This document shows, piece after piece, positions 37,986-51,417 of a stretch of DNA of 64,000 bases. Positions within the stretch are counted from its first letter, which is position 1. Each line of letters starts with the position of its first letter. Source of the stretch: Burhinus oedicnemus (taxonomy: Eukaryota > Chordata > Aves > Charadriiformes > Burhinidae); NCBI GenBank assembly GCA_008921705.1, contig VFFE01007779.1, positions 626,274-690,273 on the forward strand, written 5' to 3'. Both the position numbers and the translations under genes were made by a program. The notes under the pieces are model-generated. The model made no database searches. It had not been told where the DNA came from and saw nothing but the letters and a program-made list of their open reading frames with translations.

Positions 37986-40900
37986 CTTCATGAGGTAGTG
38001 ATAGTAATGGCTCCTAAATGACCAATGGGATTATTTTTTTTAATACAATATGCATCACTATGAATCAATTTTTCATGTTATCTCAGAGTTCAGTATTTTA
38101 TACCCAAATATTCGATACTTGAAACTTAAAACTGGTGTTTCAGAAATTGCAAGGTCACGTCTGAATACGAAGGCGGTCTTCTCTAAGGGTGTAGCAATCT
38201 GTCCAGATTTTCACCAAACACCATGCAGGTTAGATAAATGGGCCTCTGTGGATGCAGCATTTGGCAGATTAGATGCCTGTTATCTGTTCTCCCCACCCGC
38301 TAACATATTGCTAATTAGGTTTGAGAGTGAGGTGAAATGATTCATCTTAGCAGAACAGTGAGTGTCTTTAGTAAATCCTTTCTCTACTTCAGTTCCAATC
38401 CACTTGAGAGAGAAAAGAAAATAGAAAGTGAGAAATGCTTCTGAGACTGTGCATGTGTTTTTTACATTTGTTTCTTTCCTGTCCTTATCTCTAAAAGTCC
38501 TTAGATTATCATTAAGTTGGTGAATATGAGACATTCATGTCAATTAGTAGTAAATGCAGAATAAATTCAGTGGAACCGATAACCGTACACTGGAAATGTG
38601 AACAAAGAAGTACTTGAGATAATTCTTCTGTGTGTTTGTGTAAACAAAGTGGCAAGACGGGTAGGTTATCTTTATGTAGTACAGAAGATGACTGCACAAT
38701 GAGTAGAAAAAGCAAGTGCACAGACAACCATAAATCTGACATTCCCAAATATTTAAGTGCTTTATTTTTTAACTTAATTAGGATTCTTTGAACACTGGGT
38801 GGGGTTTTTTTGTTTACTTTTGCCTATATATGATACTGTATTACTGAGTTCTTTCTGTAGCATCTCCTGCGACAGTTCTTCTTCCCTCATTTTCTTCACA
38901 GCCATTATGGTGATGAGTATGTCATATCTAATGATCTGCAGTAGTCCAGCCCTTTTCCCCCAGGATAATCTGGCAGGTGATCTTCCCATACATGTCCTGC
39001 AGTTTGTGTTAAGAATGGTTCCCCAAACCATGCTATATGTACATATTCAGAGGCTGGTGTTTATAAATGCGTATACAATACCATTCATTGTGTGTGATAC
39101 CATTCTGCTATAAGATATTGCAGAGCAGAATTGACTAAGTAATTACAATATTTGTCTGAGATATGAATGGCTGCATTATACAGATGCTACATTTATATTC
39201 AACCAGGAGAAAAGTGAGATTGATATATTGTTCCTCACTTGCATAATACAGTATCTGCTATAACATTTAAAAACACTCTGTAATTGCTTTAGTCCTTTGT
39301 TGATCTATAAATGGCATATTTGTATGCATCTCTGTAAGTGCCTCATAGAATTTAACAAATTGAAGAAATGTGTGACTAAACGAGTAACATGGAAAAAAAT
39401 CTGTCTGTTGTGGGGATGTGTAACCTCTGATATTTATTGATGCAGAGGATAAGTAGTTAGATAAGTGCCTCTTAGTCTGTATCTTCACTGGTTTAAATAT
39501 TGTCTGAATATTAATCTGCCAGGTTGTGGTTGTCTCGTGTTGAGAAAAACAACAACGTTCTTGCTGTCAGCAGTGGGTTTGAGCTGTGTGGATCCAGCTG
39601 ATGATTTTTCTCCTTTCAGCTATGTGCAAGGAGCAAAAGATGTCTCCTACTCTCTTCTACTTTGATAAGGACAGGGGGAAGAGGTCTATGAGCTTTTTCC
39701 TATTTGAGCAACTATTGCAGAGATTGGGGAGGGGGAAGGTGATTCTCTCTGTGCTGTGCAGCTTTGTGTCCTTGCGACAGAAAGAGATGCTTCAGAGGTT
39801 GAGAGTGGTTCCTCCTAAAATTGCACTTTGCTGTGGGAATTTCAGTCCTGCAATACTGAGACCAGTGGCATCACAAGACCAAGCAATGGGTATCCCCATG
39901 AAGCTACTTAGATTAATTTGAGGAGAGTGACACTACCAGCTGGCACTTTTTAAAGAGACTTCTGAAGGTGTGGAAGGGAATTGGAAGAGCTTTCTCAGAT
40001 CTTTGGATCACAAAGGTAGAAGAAGCAGTGAGGGGAATCAGGGTTAATTAAGGCAGCCTTAAGACCAGCCGTTGCTTCATGGCTCTAGTAATCGTGCAAG
40101 AGCTGCTGTGAGACTCTCGATGTCGAAGGCAGGGGCAGTGGCAAGGGATGTCTTTGCATCTGATGGAGCAATAGTCTGCTCTCCTTGGAAAAAGCAGATT
40201 TCCTTAAGCAGGTACATCTGCAAAGGAAACCCTCTGTATGCTAACTGAGTAGTTGAAATGTATCTCCAGCTATAGGTAGTAGGTTTTTTTGTGCCCAATC
40301 TCCTGGTACATGTACGGCCCCTGCTTGTGCTCTAGTGGGATTCCCTAGAGCATTGGGCTTTGGAATTAACATCCAGAAAGCTGTCGTCTTGGACATTTTG
40401 CAGATTTGTGTAAACATAAATGCATGAAATGCAGCTTCCGTGTAAATGAGGTCCAAAAACGTATTTGGTCATTTAAATGAAGAATAAAGTTCTAAACTTG
40501 AACTATAAGGCCATGAGCCTTTGGGTGAGGCTTATAGTGTTTGTGCTGTACTCTGACATGCAGGGAATGCAATCACTCAAAAATGTTTGGTGCAAAAGTT
40601 AATAGAGTGGGATATCTCATTGGGAATCTGTAATTTCACACCCGAACCAAAATATGAGTGGGAGAAGAGAGTTTGGAAAGGCAGAGAGGGAGAAAGTTGA
40701 CATGAAAGTTTTCAGATTCTTTCAGTTTTCTTTTGATTTCCTTTCATTTTTTTCTTTTAAAAAATTCAAATATTTTCAAAATTGCCCTCATGAAATTGTA
40801 AGAAAAACAAAAAAAATGAAGGAGTATATGTATAAAAGCGGAAGAAGGAGAACTGGCATTATTTCCATCCCTTAAGAGGGAGAAATGTATCCAGATGCAG

Positions 40901-43084
40901 GAAAGCCTCGCACAGTTTCCTTTATTGCCTGAGTAGACTTAAATCTGCACTTTCCTTTTCCTCTGAAGATGTCTGGGGAAATCCTGTGCTGTGGCATATT
41001 CCAAGGAGGTGTACTCTTGCTGTATCCCCGAGGTGCTGCTTGGATTTGTATAAATAATCACACCTTGACTGGAGCAGGAAACGGAGCTTGGGCATTTCTT
41101 TGATTTTGTGTGTGTGTGAATTGACTTGAGGGGGAGAAGAACAGTTCTTGTTCTTTCCCTCTCTCCTCTATCAGACACCAGGAACTTTAACCTCAAAGGA
41201 TTTTCTATTTCTTCATTCTCATTTCCATACAGGGAGCTCAAAAAGAAGATTCTGTGGAGTCAGATTATAACCTGAATACAGGTCTCGGTTAATGTTTCAT
41301 CACAAACTTATGACAGTTCATACAATCTCTGTCCAAATCTTTGTCACAGCACTCTGTTGATAAGGAAATTCTCAAATAATAAATACAAAACATATAAAAG
41401 ATTTTATTAGCCGTTTAGCTCATTATGTTAATCTCCTGATAGCAAGGCTATGTCTGGAGAGAGCAATAGCAAAGATCTTACAAATAGAAATAATGTCTTT
41501 TTAGCATCCGAAAGAGGATTCAGAGAGCTAGTTGATTGTTATGAAAACTACTACTCTTAGTGAGCATATTAAATTGGCATAGTATTAATCTGATGAAATG
41601 AAAGACGTTGTCCCTTAAGAATGTAATTTACAATGTAGAAAGCTCAATTAAATATATAAAATAAAGCCATGAAAATGGACAGCATTTTTGCAAATTATTA
41701 TTCTAGTGCATTTGATAGTTAAATGTAATAGCTATAGATGCATCACATTACACACTGAATCAGTTAGGTGTAGTAGCAACTAAATTATAAAATTCAGTAC
41801 ATCTGTATGTATTAGATTTAAGGTATCAGATATTAAGAATGATTCTATATTATTTTTCAGTTATTTTAAATAGTATGTTTTATCTCTTCATGGTAAAAAA
41901 GGTATAAATTCTGCAGAAAGTAGTCCTGGTTAACAACAGGACTCCAAAGCCTGAGTCCTGTAAAGCTATAGAAACATCCTGAAGTACTTCTTAAAACTTC
42001 AGGTTATGAGCTGGTCTCATACCGTCTTCCTTTCTGTACGGTTATGTGCAGCATTTTCTATTTTTTCCTTCCTGAGCAAAACCTGATTTTAATGTGCTTT
42101 CTGCCGCCTGCTTCTTGGTGTCCACAGGCTGTTGGTTAATGGACTAGAAATTTTGAAAATCTTTCTGTTATTAAAGGAATGACAAAGTCAGCAGTGGGAG
42201 GGTAGAAAATGGACATGCACTTCTTAGGGGTTAATTGCTGCTTTGTTCCCCTTCTACAAATTTTCTCCAAGGTCAGGGTTAGTTTTATCTGGTATTTTCA
42301 TGGAGAGGGTAAGAAATTTTTCAAGACATCTCTTGTTAAATGGATAGAGAAGCCTAAAACTTAGGAAGTTAGATATAAACGTAATCCTGGAGTAACGATA
42401 CTGATTTCACTTGACTTAATCAGAGAGTTAGTTGGCCTTTGTGGTTTTACAGAACGCTGTTTGTTAACCACACTGTGTGTAGTACATGCACTGCAGCTTG
42501 TCGGCAGTTTGCTTCATCTGTTTGTGTAGTAGGGGGTGCTTAAAACAGCGCTTGAAGGATGACGTGCTTGAAAATTAGCATTCAGCAGTTTTGCAGAGAG
42601 ACACAGTGAGCATAGCAAGGTCAGGTGCATAAGCAAAACAGGATTTCCAGTTGCCACTTCGTAAATTAAAACATCAAATTTGCCCTTGGTTGTTTTTGTT
42701 TATATAAGCTTGTGCGACTAAAAACATCAACGCGTTCACATGAAGATTAATTTTAAATATTGTTAATGACCTGCTTCATAGTGATAGATGCCCCCAAATT
42801 CAAAGTGTAGCCTGGAAACATCTTTTAATTTGCAGAAATTCATGTGGTTTTAAGGGATCCTCTGATAGTTCCAAGCCTCAACCCCCTAATTTCTTCTTTT
42901 CTGTTATTTGAACCAAGCCCTTATGGGTATTTTACAGCATTTTTCTCATGCTTTGTGGTTGTTATTTAAGTTTTACTGAAACACTTAACTGTATTTTATA
43001 CTGCATGTGTTTTAAGTAACATATCAGTTGTAAAATGTATCTGTTGCACAACACACACGTATCCAACTCATGGAGATTTGAGTT
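37986..43084. other. Unique non-coding sequence, no gene recognised
   Basis: The longest frames are 111 codons (39586-39921, plus), 104 codons (38799-39113, plus) and 100 codons (40939-41241, minus). None shows a domain or conserved motif that I can name. A G+C-richer patch at about 39590-40400 explains several overlapping frames. Confidence 0.5.
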
Positions 43085-43618
43085 CTAATTCAGCAAAAAT
43101 TGCCCGTGTAACATATTGGAGGTCAGAGATCCTTCTGATTTTGACTTTAATGTAGTAGGCGCTAGTAATGGGGCTGTACTCAGAACCATCAAGTTTACAA
43201 GCCAGTATATTAGGTACCTTCGTTTGTTGCTGTCTTGCAAATACTTGTGTACACCTGGAGCCTGTGATTTACCTGCGTGGGCTGGTGCACAAGTAACTGT
43301 TGCAGATGTTCTCCCACTATGATGGTACATACCCAGGTCTTTCTTCAGCAGCAGCTCCAGCTGCTGTCTACTAAGTTCTCCTTTAATGTTGTCATTGCCC
43401 TTATTATTACGTACTGTTTTGTAGCTGTATTGGTTCATCATATAGATGTATTGGGCAATTATGCCAGCATAAATAAGGAGACTACCAAAACAGGGGCTTT
43501 GAAGGTGTAACCAAGGCTTGATTTTTCCCAAATCTGTAGAGAAGGAGGTATATGTTTCAGATAGGAACCTTCTGATTGAAATACTCTGGGTGGTCCACAT
43601 GAAGAGTGTGGAGTGCAT
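43085..43618 (-). CDS. Longest open frame of the window, 177 codons, unidentified
   Basis: This uninterrupted minus-strand frame runs from an ATG at 43618 to a stop at 43085. I do not recognise the protein. The translation has a moderately hydrophobic stretch around residues 43-63 (PCFGSLLIYAGIIAQYIYMM), then a hydrophilic part with KGELSRQQLELLLKKDLGMY, and a second hydrophobic patch near residue 140 (YLIYWLVNLMVLSTAPLLAP). Given the local base composition, a frame this long is somewhat unlikely but still possible by chance in 64 kb. No promoter, splice context or repeat family supports it. It may be a decayed transposon, an unrecognised exon or chance. Confidence 0.15.
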   Translation of the reverse strand: MHSTLFMWTTQSISIRRFLSETYTSFSTDLGKIKPWLHLQSPCFGSLLIYAGIIAQYIYMMNQYSYKTVRNNKGNDNIKGELSRQQLELLLKKDLGMYHHSGRTSATVTCAPAHAGKSQAPGVHKYLQDSNKRRYLIYWLVNLMVLSTAPLLAPTTLKSKSEGSLTSNMLHGQFLLN

Positions 43619-46600
43619 GGAATTGTTGTAAGGAACTTGGAATGATCATAGGATTGGTTTTAGATTTGGGAACATTTTACTTGAAAGGGCTTTGTGTTTA
43701 ATACTTAGTTTATGCTTTACTTCTACATTTTATCTGCATTTGATTAATGGGAGTGGTTTCTTTATGACTACATGCCAGGCTGAAAGAAGCACGTGGGAGA
43801 TTTTGTCCAAGTGCAGGACAAGCAGCAGATCCTGCCTAAGTGTTGGAAGGGTTCAGCTGCGTTACACCACAATGTCTTTTCAGAAAGCACCACCTCTCCT
43901 CTCGGGTGGTGTTTGCAATAGGCTGGGTAGCATAAAACACCGCTAATGACCTACCCAGCCTTTGACCTTCGAGGCGTCAGTCTGACTCTTGCCCAGACCA
44001 GCCTTTCGCAGCCTGTGTAGAAGATGAGCCTAATCCCTGTTTATTTCTGACTTCACAAAACCATCGTTGTATTGCTGCTAACCTGTGCATTACTCATGGC
44101 AAACACAATCACTTTAAGTATGTTTACCGTGTCTAATTCAATGAGTTTGTCATCCTGTCTGGGTCTAGTTGAAACCTTGCATCAAACAGACACATTTTGA
44201 GAAAACTTCCAGAAAAGTACAGTCCAAAGATAAGAAACACGATTTTTTTTTGTTTCTTTTTTAACAATATTTTCAACTCATATGTGATTTTTGAACTTTT
44301 ACTGTCGGCAACCAGTTACTTCTCCCTACAAAGGTGCTGGGCATGAATGCAATACACGTAAAAAGATAGTGATAATTCTTAAGAGTATCAGTATTAGTAT
44401 TATTACTTTAAGCAACAGCTATTTTAAGTAACAGCCACTTTCTATGCTGTTAAAAATATGTCACCTAAAAAGAACTTAACTTCTGGAAGATTTTTTTGAC
44501 CCAGCTACTTGTATATATTAACTGATGCTTCAAACTAATTTTTTAGTAGTTGATCTTTGTTGATTTGTTTATTGAAGTTTTTCCAAATCCCACAAAAGTA
44601 ATGGTTTGTGCTCACATTTCCATTCTTTGTACTTCAGGAAGACAGCTCTGGGAGCAGATAGTTTCATGATTCTGGTCTTGTTAAGAATCACTTAACTAGT
44701 AAAAATAAAAAGAGCTCAATATATCAGAGATTTTTATGTACATGTAAAATAGAAGTATGTTCTTGGTGCATATACTTAATGTTGTCAGTTTTTAAGAACT
44801 GAGAAAATGCTTACAACTTCATGAAAAAGCTGCATGATGGAAAAGGAGACTGAAAATCCCAAGAAGTACTTAAAAAATTTAAGTATCACAACTTTTCTCT
44901 GCATTTCTCAGGCGTTACTGCTCTTTTCTTCTAGATTCCCCACAGCATATCCCACACAATTTATTTTGTGAAATATCAGGTGACTTGAAGCAACCAGTAA
45001 GATATATTTTTAGATCATTATATAACTTAGAAACAAATTCTTGCCACATTTGCCAAGAATCAACGACTATGCAGCTGTCTGTTGAAGGAGTAGGAGGTGC
45101 TCAGTGAGAAAGGTCAGAGGAGGTGGTGGACTGCCCAAAGGTGGACAAGGATTACATGAGGGCATGCATCTTCCAGTCAGCCGGACAGTACTAAACAAAG
45201 AAACACCCAAGCGGAACCTACAATAGAGATGGAATTATGTTAATTACCACGCTGAGGTCACCCTGCTCCGTTGAAGCATATGAGAAACCTCTGTATGTAA
45301 CATTTTTTCGATGGTCTGTGTAAGGCACTGTACACATGAGGAAATAGATTCAGAACTGTAGCTGCAATTATAACTGGAGTTTGTGGCTCCTGAGGGCATC
45401 CTGCTCAGAGTTAACTAAAAATAACAGAAGTGAAACAATTTATAGTAAAAGATCAGTTACCAAGATGTATTTGCACAGGCAGCATAAAGTGATACAAATT
45501 TTTTCACATAGCTACAGTTGTTTGTTACAGAAGCTTTACCAAAGTTATGGATAGTTAGTGTTCACGTATTCCAGAGGTATCCCCCCACATTTTCCTCTCT
45601 AGTAGTATTTATGCATGTGAAAAGAATGAAGTAAAGAGAGGATCATTCCCAGAGACGTACAGAATTTTTACAGGAATTCATGAAGAGACAGACTTGGTGT
45701 TTTGATGCAGCATGTACCAGGGGGCTCTCAGGCTCTGCTGTATATTAGCTGCAGAAATTGTTTAGTTGTGTGTAATGTTTTCTAAGGACTTGTACAACAT
45801 TCATTTCAAAAGAGTTGTAATTAAAGATATGTCTTTTGAGAGAATCTCTTTTCCTCAATGCCAAGTGTTTCTTCAGGTAGTAAATGTAATCACAGCATTA
45901 CTGCTCAGGTCATACTTTTATGCATGTGTTAAGCAATTATTTTCTGTTATCATTTTTCATATTTCATCTTGCAGGATTTTTCGTATGATTTGTAGCTACA
46001 CAAATGAGTCTTCAAGGATAAAGGAGGCCAAGTTTTTGTGCCATTTACAGTCTGAGGAATTTCAGTTCCAAATTTCCAGTTTCATCTCATGACCGTTTAT
46101 TCTTATTTGTGAAGCTTTCCATTTCTTGTATTCAGACTGTGCAAAGAAGACTGCAGGAGTCATTTGAAGGTTAGAATAAAAGAGCCAAATAAATCAAATA
46201 CAGAGATCTTAGTTACATCTAGAAAGTGGAAAGCCCTCTTATCACAGTTATCCCTAATAAAAAATATTTTTATTAAGAAAACTTCTCTTTGAATGAGACC
46301 TTCACTTTCTTAAAAAACAAAACAAAACAAAACAGCACACACAAAACAAAACAATTTCTTTCAGCAGGTGCACCTTTCTCTGCATTTTGTCACATCTCAG
46401 ATGAAGTCATCCCTTTGATCCCCAGTCTGAACCTCTCCTTTCTGCCAGCCTGAGTAAGCCTGAGGAGCGCAGAGCCAATCCCTGTGCCTGTGCTATGCCA
46501 TTTGAACACTGCAGTCTTAAAAAGGATGTAATTTTCTTTTCATCGCTGTGTTTCCCTGACTTTGGTAGGCGTAGTAAATTAATGCAGACTTTGGTAGAAC

Positions 46601-48200
46601 TCCATCTACTCTGAAACAGCCAGCGAGCGGAGAGTCCAACAAGGTTCAAAAATTCCAGCAGCAGAACCTAATCTAGCGCATTATTTAGGATTTATTTTGT
46701 TGTTCTTGGTTTTTGGTGTTACTTACACTGTCTTTAATTGCTCAAATGTGTTCATGGCTATGAAGCTCGCTTTCTGTAGCGGCATACTCAAAAGGGTTTG
46801 TTGTAGCTGCCCTTGCAGATGAGTTTAAGCAATCTGCAATGTGTGTTGAAAGCTGGTGTGGAGTGGCACGCAACCTCAGAGCGCAGGAGTAGGCAAGAAG
46901 AGATACGGGATGGGTTTTTCTTTTCTTAAACTGGTTGGTCGCATGAGCCTAGACAAGGCAGAGGACCTTGTACGGCTTTGGTTGCCTCTGCATAAGGGTA
47001 AGGCAACTCTCAAAAAGCATGGGATCCTTGGTTAAAACAACATGGAAAGCATTACTTGATGAAGAATGGCAGAGACCCAGATCTTTGTTGTCCTTGCTGT
47101 TCCAGTTGTGCTCTTAGTGATTAGCCTAGCACTCAGATTTTATTTGTATGCTAAGTGGATTCTATTTTTAATTCTTCAGATATCTTTAAAGTTTTTTAAA
47201 TGCTTGGGCTTTTCCCATCCCATTTTAGCTGTCATCTGCAGCATAGGATACTTTATTTCATGCGACTCTTGTTTGTTTTGTTTGCAGGAAAATTAGGTAT
47301 TCTTTTGGTTTAGGCAGTGACTATTTGACACCTCTGTCTCGCAGTCATTACTCCAATCACAGCGTAACACTTTCTGTGTACACACAGAAGCGTATTACAA
47401 AGGGAAAGATAAAAGACTGGTTATTTCATTACCATTGGATATTTTCACTGTAGGTGTTACTTGCTCACCCACTGTTTAAATTGAGACACTGTAAAATTGA
47501 TAAAAATATGGTGTGAAATTGCCCTAATGTACATTCAGTTTGAGTTTTCTCTATGCCATTTATGAAAACTAAACAAAGCTACTTTAGTATGCAAAAATAC
47601 TAATTGCTATTCTTGAATGTTTTTGAAGCAAAGGGTACCGATTAAATTTACCTCAAGTATTTAAATAAAAAAATTTTATAGTCAACTTCATAGGAAGGTT
47701 CATTTTAATCTTCAAGTTGAACTTGGTTTGACAGAAAAGATTTGTATGCTTTGAGAATTCCAAGCTTTTAAAAAATACTCTGTTTTTTATATATGAGGGT
47801 TTGATTTTTTTTCCTTGAAATCTGGAACACTTTGTTTTAATCAAGATATCAATTACTGTGCTGAAAATGCAGCTTGACATATTAGTCAGCTTGAAGAGAA
47901 TGGAAACTTAAACTATCTTCTCTCCCACCATCAGCCAGATGTTCAGATCTTCACCTTTTGATCCCCTGGGCCAGGGTTCAGGAATTCTGAGCTCTCTGCC
48001 AAACTACAACACAGGGTACTGACTCTGTAGTAATAATTTATATGTATTCTTAGTATGGCTATACTGTAGCTGTCTTTAGACCTTTCTGTTGATATCCTCA
48101 TCTTTACTTTTTAAATTTTTAAATAGAAAGTAGTCTCTTCAGGGTATTACCTTTTATTTATAGGGAAAGATAATTCTCCAAAACTCTCATTTATGTACCA
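43619..48200. other. Unique non-coding sequence, no gene recognised
   Basis: Frames of up to 108 codons (45766-46092, plus) have no recognisable similarity. An (AAAAC)n repeat lies at 46312-46353. No RNA gene or interspersed repeat was identified. Confidence 0.5.
46312..46353 (+). repeat. (AAAAC)n simple repeat
   Basis: About four AAAAC units, a GCACACAC interruption and two more AAAAC units. It is a simple sequence repeat with no flanking retroposon body. Confidence 0.9.
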
Positions 48201-48398
48201 TTATTTCACGACATAATGAAATACTAGAAAGAAAATATCCTCAAGTTTTTTCTTCACTGTGTAATACTTCTCCATCCCTGTGCACACTTCAGTGCCCATC
48301 CTCACGCTCACTGGAAGGGATTCTTGCTCCACAAACTTAAAGACGACAGAGCAGAGCAACTGGTTGTGTTCCTCGGGTCGGTCGCTTTTTTCCGCCAT
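48201..48398 (-). CDS. Protein-like 65-codon frame with strong start context, unidentified
   Basis: On the minus strand an ATG at 48398 sits in the context AGCAATGGCGG, a good vertebrate initiation context. The frame begins MAEKSDRPEEHNQLLCSVVF and runs 65 codons to a stop at 48201. The first 50 residues are well mixed in charge and hydrophobicity, as in real proteins; the last 15 become K- and F-rich and may be intron or decayed sequence. A pyrimidine tract ending in TTTAG lies directly upstream of the ATG (CTCTCTCCCACTTTAG) and could be a splice acceptor. GTGAGC and GTGAGG inside could be donor sites. The region is locally CpG-rich. The frame also continues upstream to an ATG at 48530. I do not recognise the family: real exon, retrocopy remnant or chance. 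Confidence 0.25.
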   Translation of the reverse strand: MAEKSDRPEEHNQLLCSVVFKFVEQESLPVSVRMGTEVCTGMEKYYTVKKKLEDIFFLVFHYVVK

Positions 48399-48530
48399 TG
48401 CTAAAGTGGGAGAGAGCAGTACACGTATATGCGGTTCTGTGGAGCTGCCTGAAGTTTGGATCTCTCTGCCACCCCAGGCAGGGGGAGTCTTGAGCCTGAT
48501 GCATGAATTAAGTCTGTAATTGTTCAACAT

Positions 48531-51417
48531 ATGGTTGAGGACTTCCTTCTCTACAAGCGTATGTTCTGAGCACCTTGCTGAAGGGATACCTGCTCTAAGT
48601 AAAACTACCCAATCCCAGTGTGAGTGTGCTCAGTGCCCAGTCTGCTTGTTCTGAGACACAATTATGTGTAAAAACAGAATTACTTTTATAAAATTTACAA
48701 AACTAGAGTGGTGGAGCATTTAATTGAATGAGATAACTCTGAACACTGCTGATTCATCTCTTCACTGCAAAATGTAACTTGTGAGTTATTTGGCTCTGTG
48801 GTTCCAGGGTAGCCCATCCAGATCTTACATCAAGTCTGACTTACACTAGCAATGTACTTAGTATGTCCATAATAAATATATCTATAACATGACAACCAAA
48901 AGAACCCATGTAGAAAAAGCCATTCCTATTTTTATGGGTAAGAAACTGTAACTTGCAGATGGTTGCAACACACATGTAAAACAGGAGGCAGAAAGAGCCT
49001 TGCTGAAGAAATGTGATGCAACTAGACCACACCACCACCACCACTAGACACACAATACCAGTTATTGGCACTGGAGTTTTTGATGTATCCTTAGCTCCTC
49101 TGTTATCTGTGTCCACTGACATCTTTCATCCCATTGAAATTGCACAGTTAGAAAAATTTTTGGTTTTAATATGTGCAGGTTGCATGGTTTGGACTGAAGA
49201 TCTTCTGCAGTCCTGCCTGCTCTGCCCGGAGCAGTTATCTGGAATACCTGGTCTCATGTGTGCGCGTAATGCCAAGCTGGAGAGTGTGTGGCTCAGGAGT
49301 TGTATAAAATTGAGAGCCTGGGAATAATTAAAAGGCGGGGAGGAAGGGATGGTGTTACAAGCTATATTCATCTCTTACTGTTTTTCTTGTAAAAGGATCT
49401 GTGCCTAGTAAAGAGGTATGATTTGCCCTGTGTTAATCTTACTGCACTTTGCTTTAAGTTTGATACCTGTCAAAATCCCTTATTTTTACAGTTTTTGCTT
49501 GTATTTTCCTTAAGAGACCAGAATTCTTTGAAAGTGTGAGAAGTATGGTTAAGTGTGTCATGAAGGGACTGAAGGGAAATCCTAGAGCAGTTATGTTTCA
49601 TTGAAATGCTTTCACATATTATTTCTATAAAAGCCTCTGAATCAGTGCTGTTTCAAGTACTCAGGTTGAATCCTAGAAATATAACTCTCAGGGGTACAAT
49701 ATTTTTGTAAACATTAATATATAATAGAAGGAGAAATAGGATTAAATTTGTCTAAGTAGAAAGATGCAATGTCGAAGAGTTTGGTAGAGCCACTGAAACA
49801 AAATGTATTTTATGGTATGTGATATAAAATTAAAATATTCCTGAAGGAAAATGTTTGTCAGTTATAAAACAATATTATTTACATTTAGAGATTTTTTAAA
49901 CTTATTGCTCAAATGTTTTGCCTTCTAAGTGGTCCATTGCATTGGTGTAATACTCTGGATACTGTTTAAATTCTTTTCTCACTTTTTTGTTAAAAATTTG
50001 AAACTATAATGAAATTTATTATTTTCAGAGTAAATATCTGCATAGCCTATTATAACATCAGAAATTCAGTATTCTCTTAGTTTATGAAACCTTGGCTGGC
50101 ACTTGACTTGAGAATCGTATTCTTTATTACTACACAGCGGAACAATTTTAATTGCTCCCTTGAACATTACAATACTTCCAAGCATGAAGAAGTAGCATAA
50201 CAGCTATGAGAGTAAGTCTGCGCTATTTCAGTCACTTTTCCCATTTGACAGTGAAAATCATATGTTTAAAAAAAGAGAAGCTGCAGTCATGTAAAAATAA
50301 TTTTTAAAAGCTACTGCTGACGTATTATGGAATGGAAGTAAAGGAATTCCTGTGAGGATATGATCTACTTTGTAATGCAGAAAGAGAAAAATACTTGGCG
50401 AAACGTCTGAATTAGGAAATCATCTTAAAACCTATCCCTTGAATATCATGGAGTGTATCAGTTGCACCAAATACCAGAGTGTGTTCAATAGAAAAGGTAG
50501 AGTGTTATCATCAAAATTATCTAAATGACAATTAAACAATGCATTGTGTTCTGATTAAGAATGTTTTAGGACAAAAATACCCAACAAAATTAAGAAAAAT
50601 AATAAAAAGGAATAATCAAATCCTAAACTGTTGAGGATCATTTAAGATTAGGAGTAGGATGATTTAGGATTTAGGCCCATAACTTTCAGGATTAAAATAG
50701 TTTTTCTTACATTGTCTATTACTCCTGCTGGCAGTAAGAACATTAAAGAAGGGCCTATCTTATCCTAATATTGATTCTTACTAAAAAAAGGCATAGCTTT
50801 CCTATTCCTCTATATTGCAATGATACATTTCTTGATTAAATGAGTGTTCTTTTAACGCCTGGGTGCAGGAGCTCCATGGTGACTGTCCTTTAAGGTACAA
50901 ATACTGACTTGTCAGCCTGAGAGGCATTTTTCCAGTAACATTGTGCCCCAGAGAAGTTATCCAGGAAAATGAGGCACGGTTCCTCAATGTCCAAAGATTC
51001 CTACTACATTTCTTTCCTAAGATTGAAAAAAAAAGCTAAAATGAAATTAACAATACATTGCTTAGCAATATATGGAGCACTGCACTTGTAGCAGATTCAA
51101 GTTCAGATTTGTTGTTTGTGTTCATTATGTTGTTTGGATCTCCAAGCTGTTACAAACTATTAATTCTTGGAGTCATTCTTTGTGCGTGTATAGACATCAA
51201 GAAGGCATATGTTACTAAAAAGCAGTCTTAATATCTCTTGCTCAAGGTCTTGACCAGTCATCCAAATAGAGAAGCCTCAAACAGTGAAGAATGGAACATG
51301 TGCCTGATAATTTACCTTTTTCCTTCTTATAGACATAAGCACCTTATCAGCCCTCTTCCCACTAATGCCCCATGTACTCGCCAGATATTGTATCCCACTC
51401 ATTTTGAGTGTCCTGAC
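48531..51417. other. Unique non-coding sequence, no gene recognised
   Basis: A 104-codon plus frame (49013-49327) and a 93-codon minus frame (48841-49122) have no recognisable similarity. A short (ACC)n run lies at 49028-49042. The rest is A+T-rich without identified elements. Confidence 0.5.

Noticed and set aside
39586..39921. 111-codon plus-strand frame
   Set aside because: No domain, no start context of note, and several overlapping frames in the same patch.
43320..43380. ACCCAGGTCTTTCTTCAGCAGCAG inside the 177-codon frame, reminiscent of antisense CR1 sequence
   Set aside because: Sequence on both sides does not follow the CR1 order, so the likeness is limited to about 25 bases.
45766..46092. 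108-codon plus-strand frame with hydrophobic stretches
   Set aside because: Hydrophobicity follows from T-rich DNA, and nothing else supports a gene.
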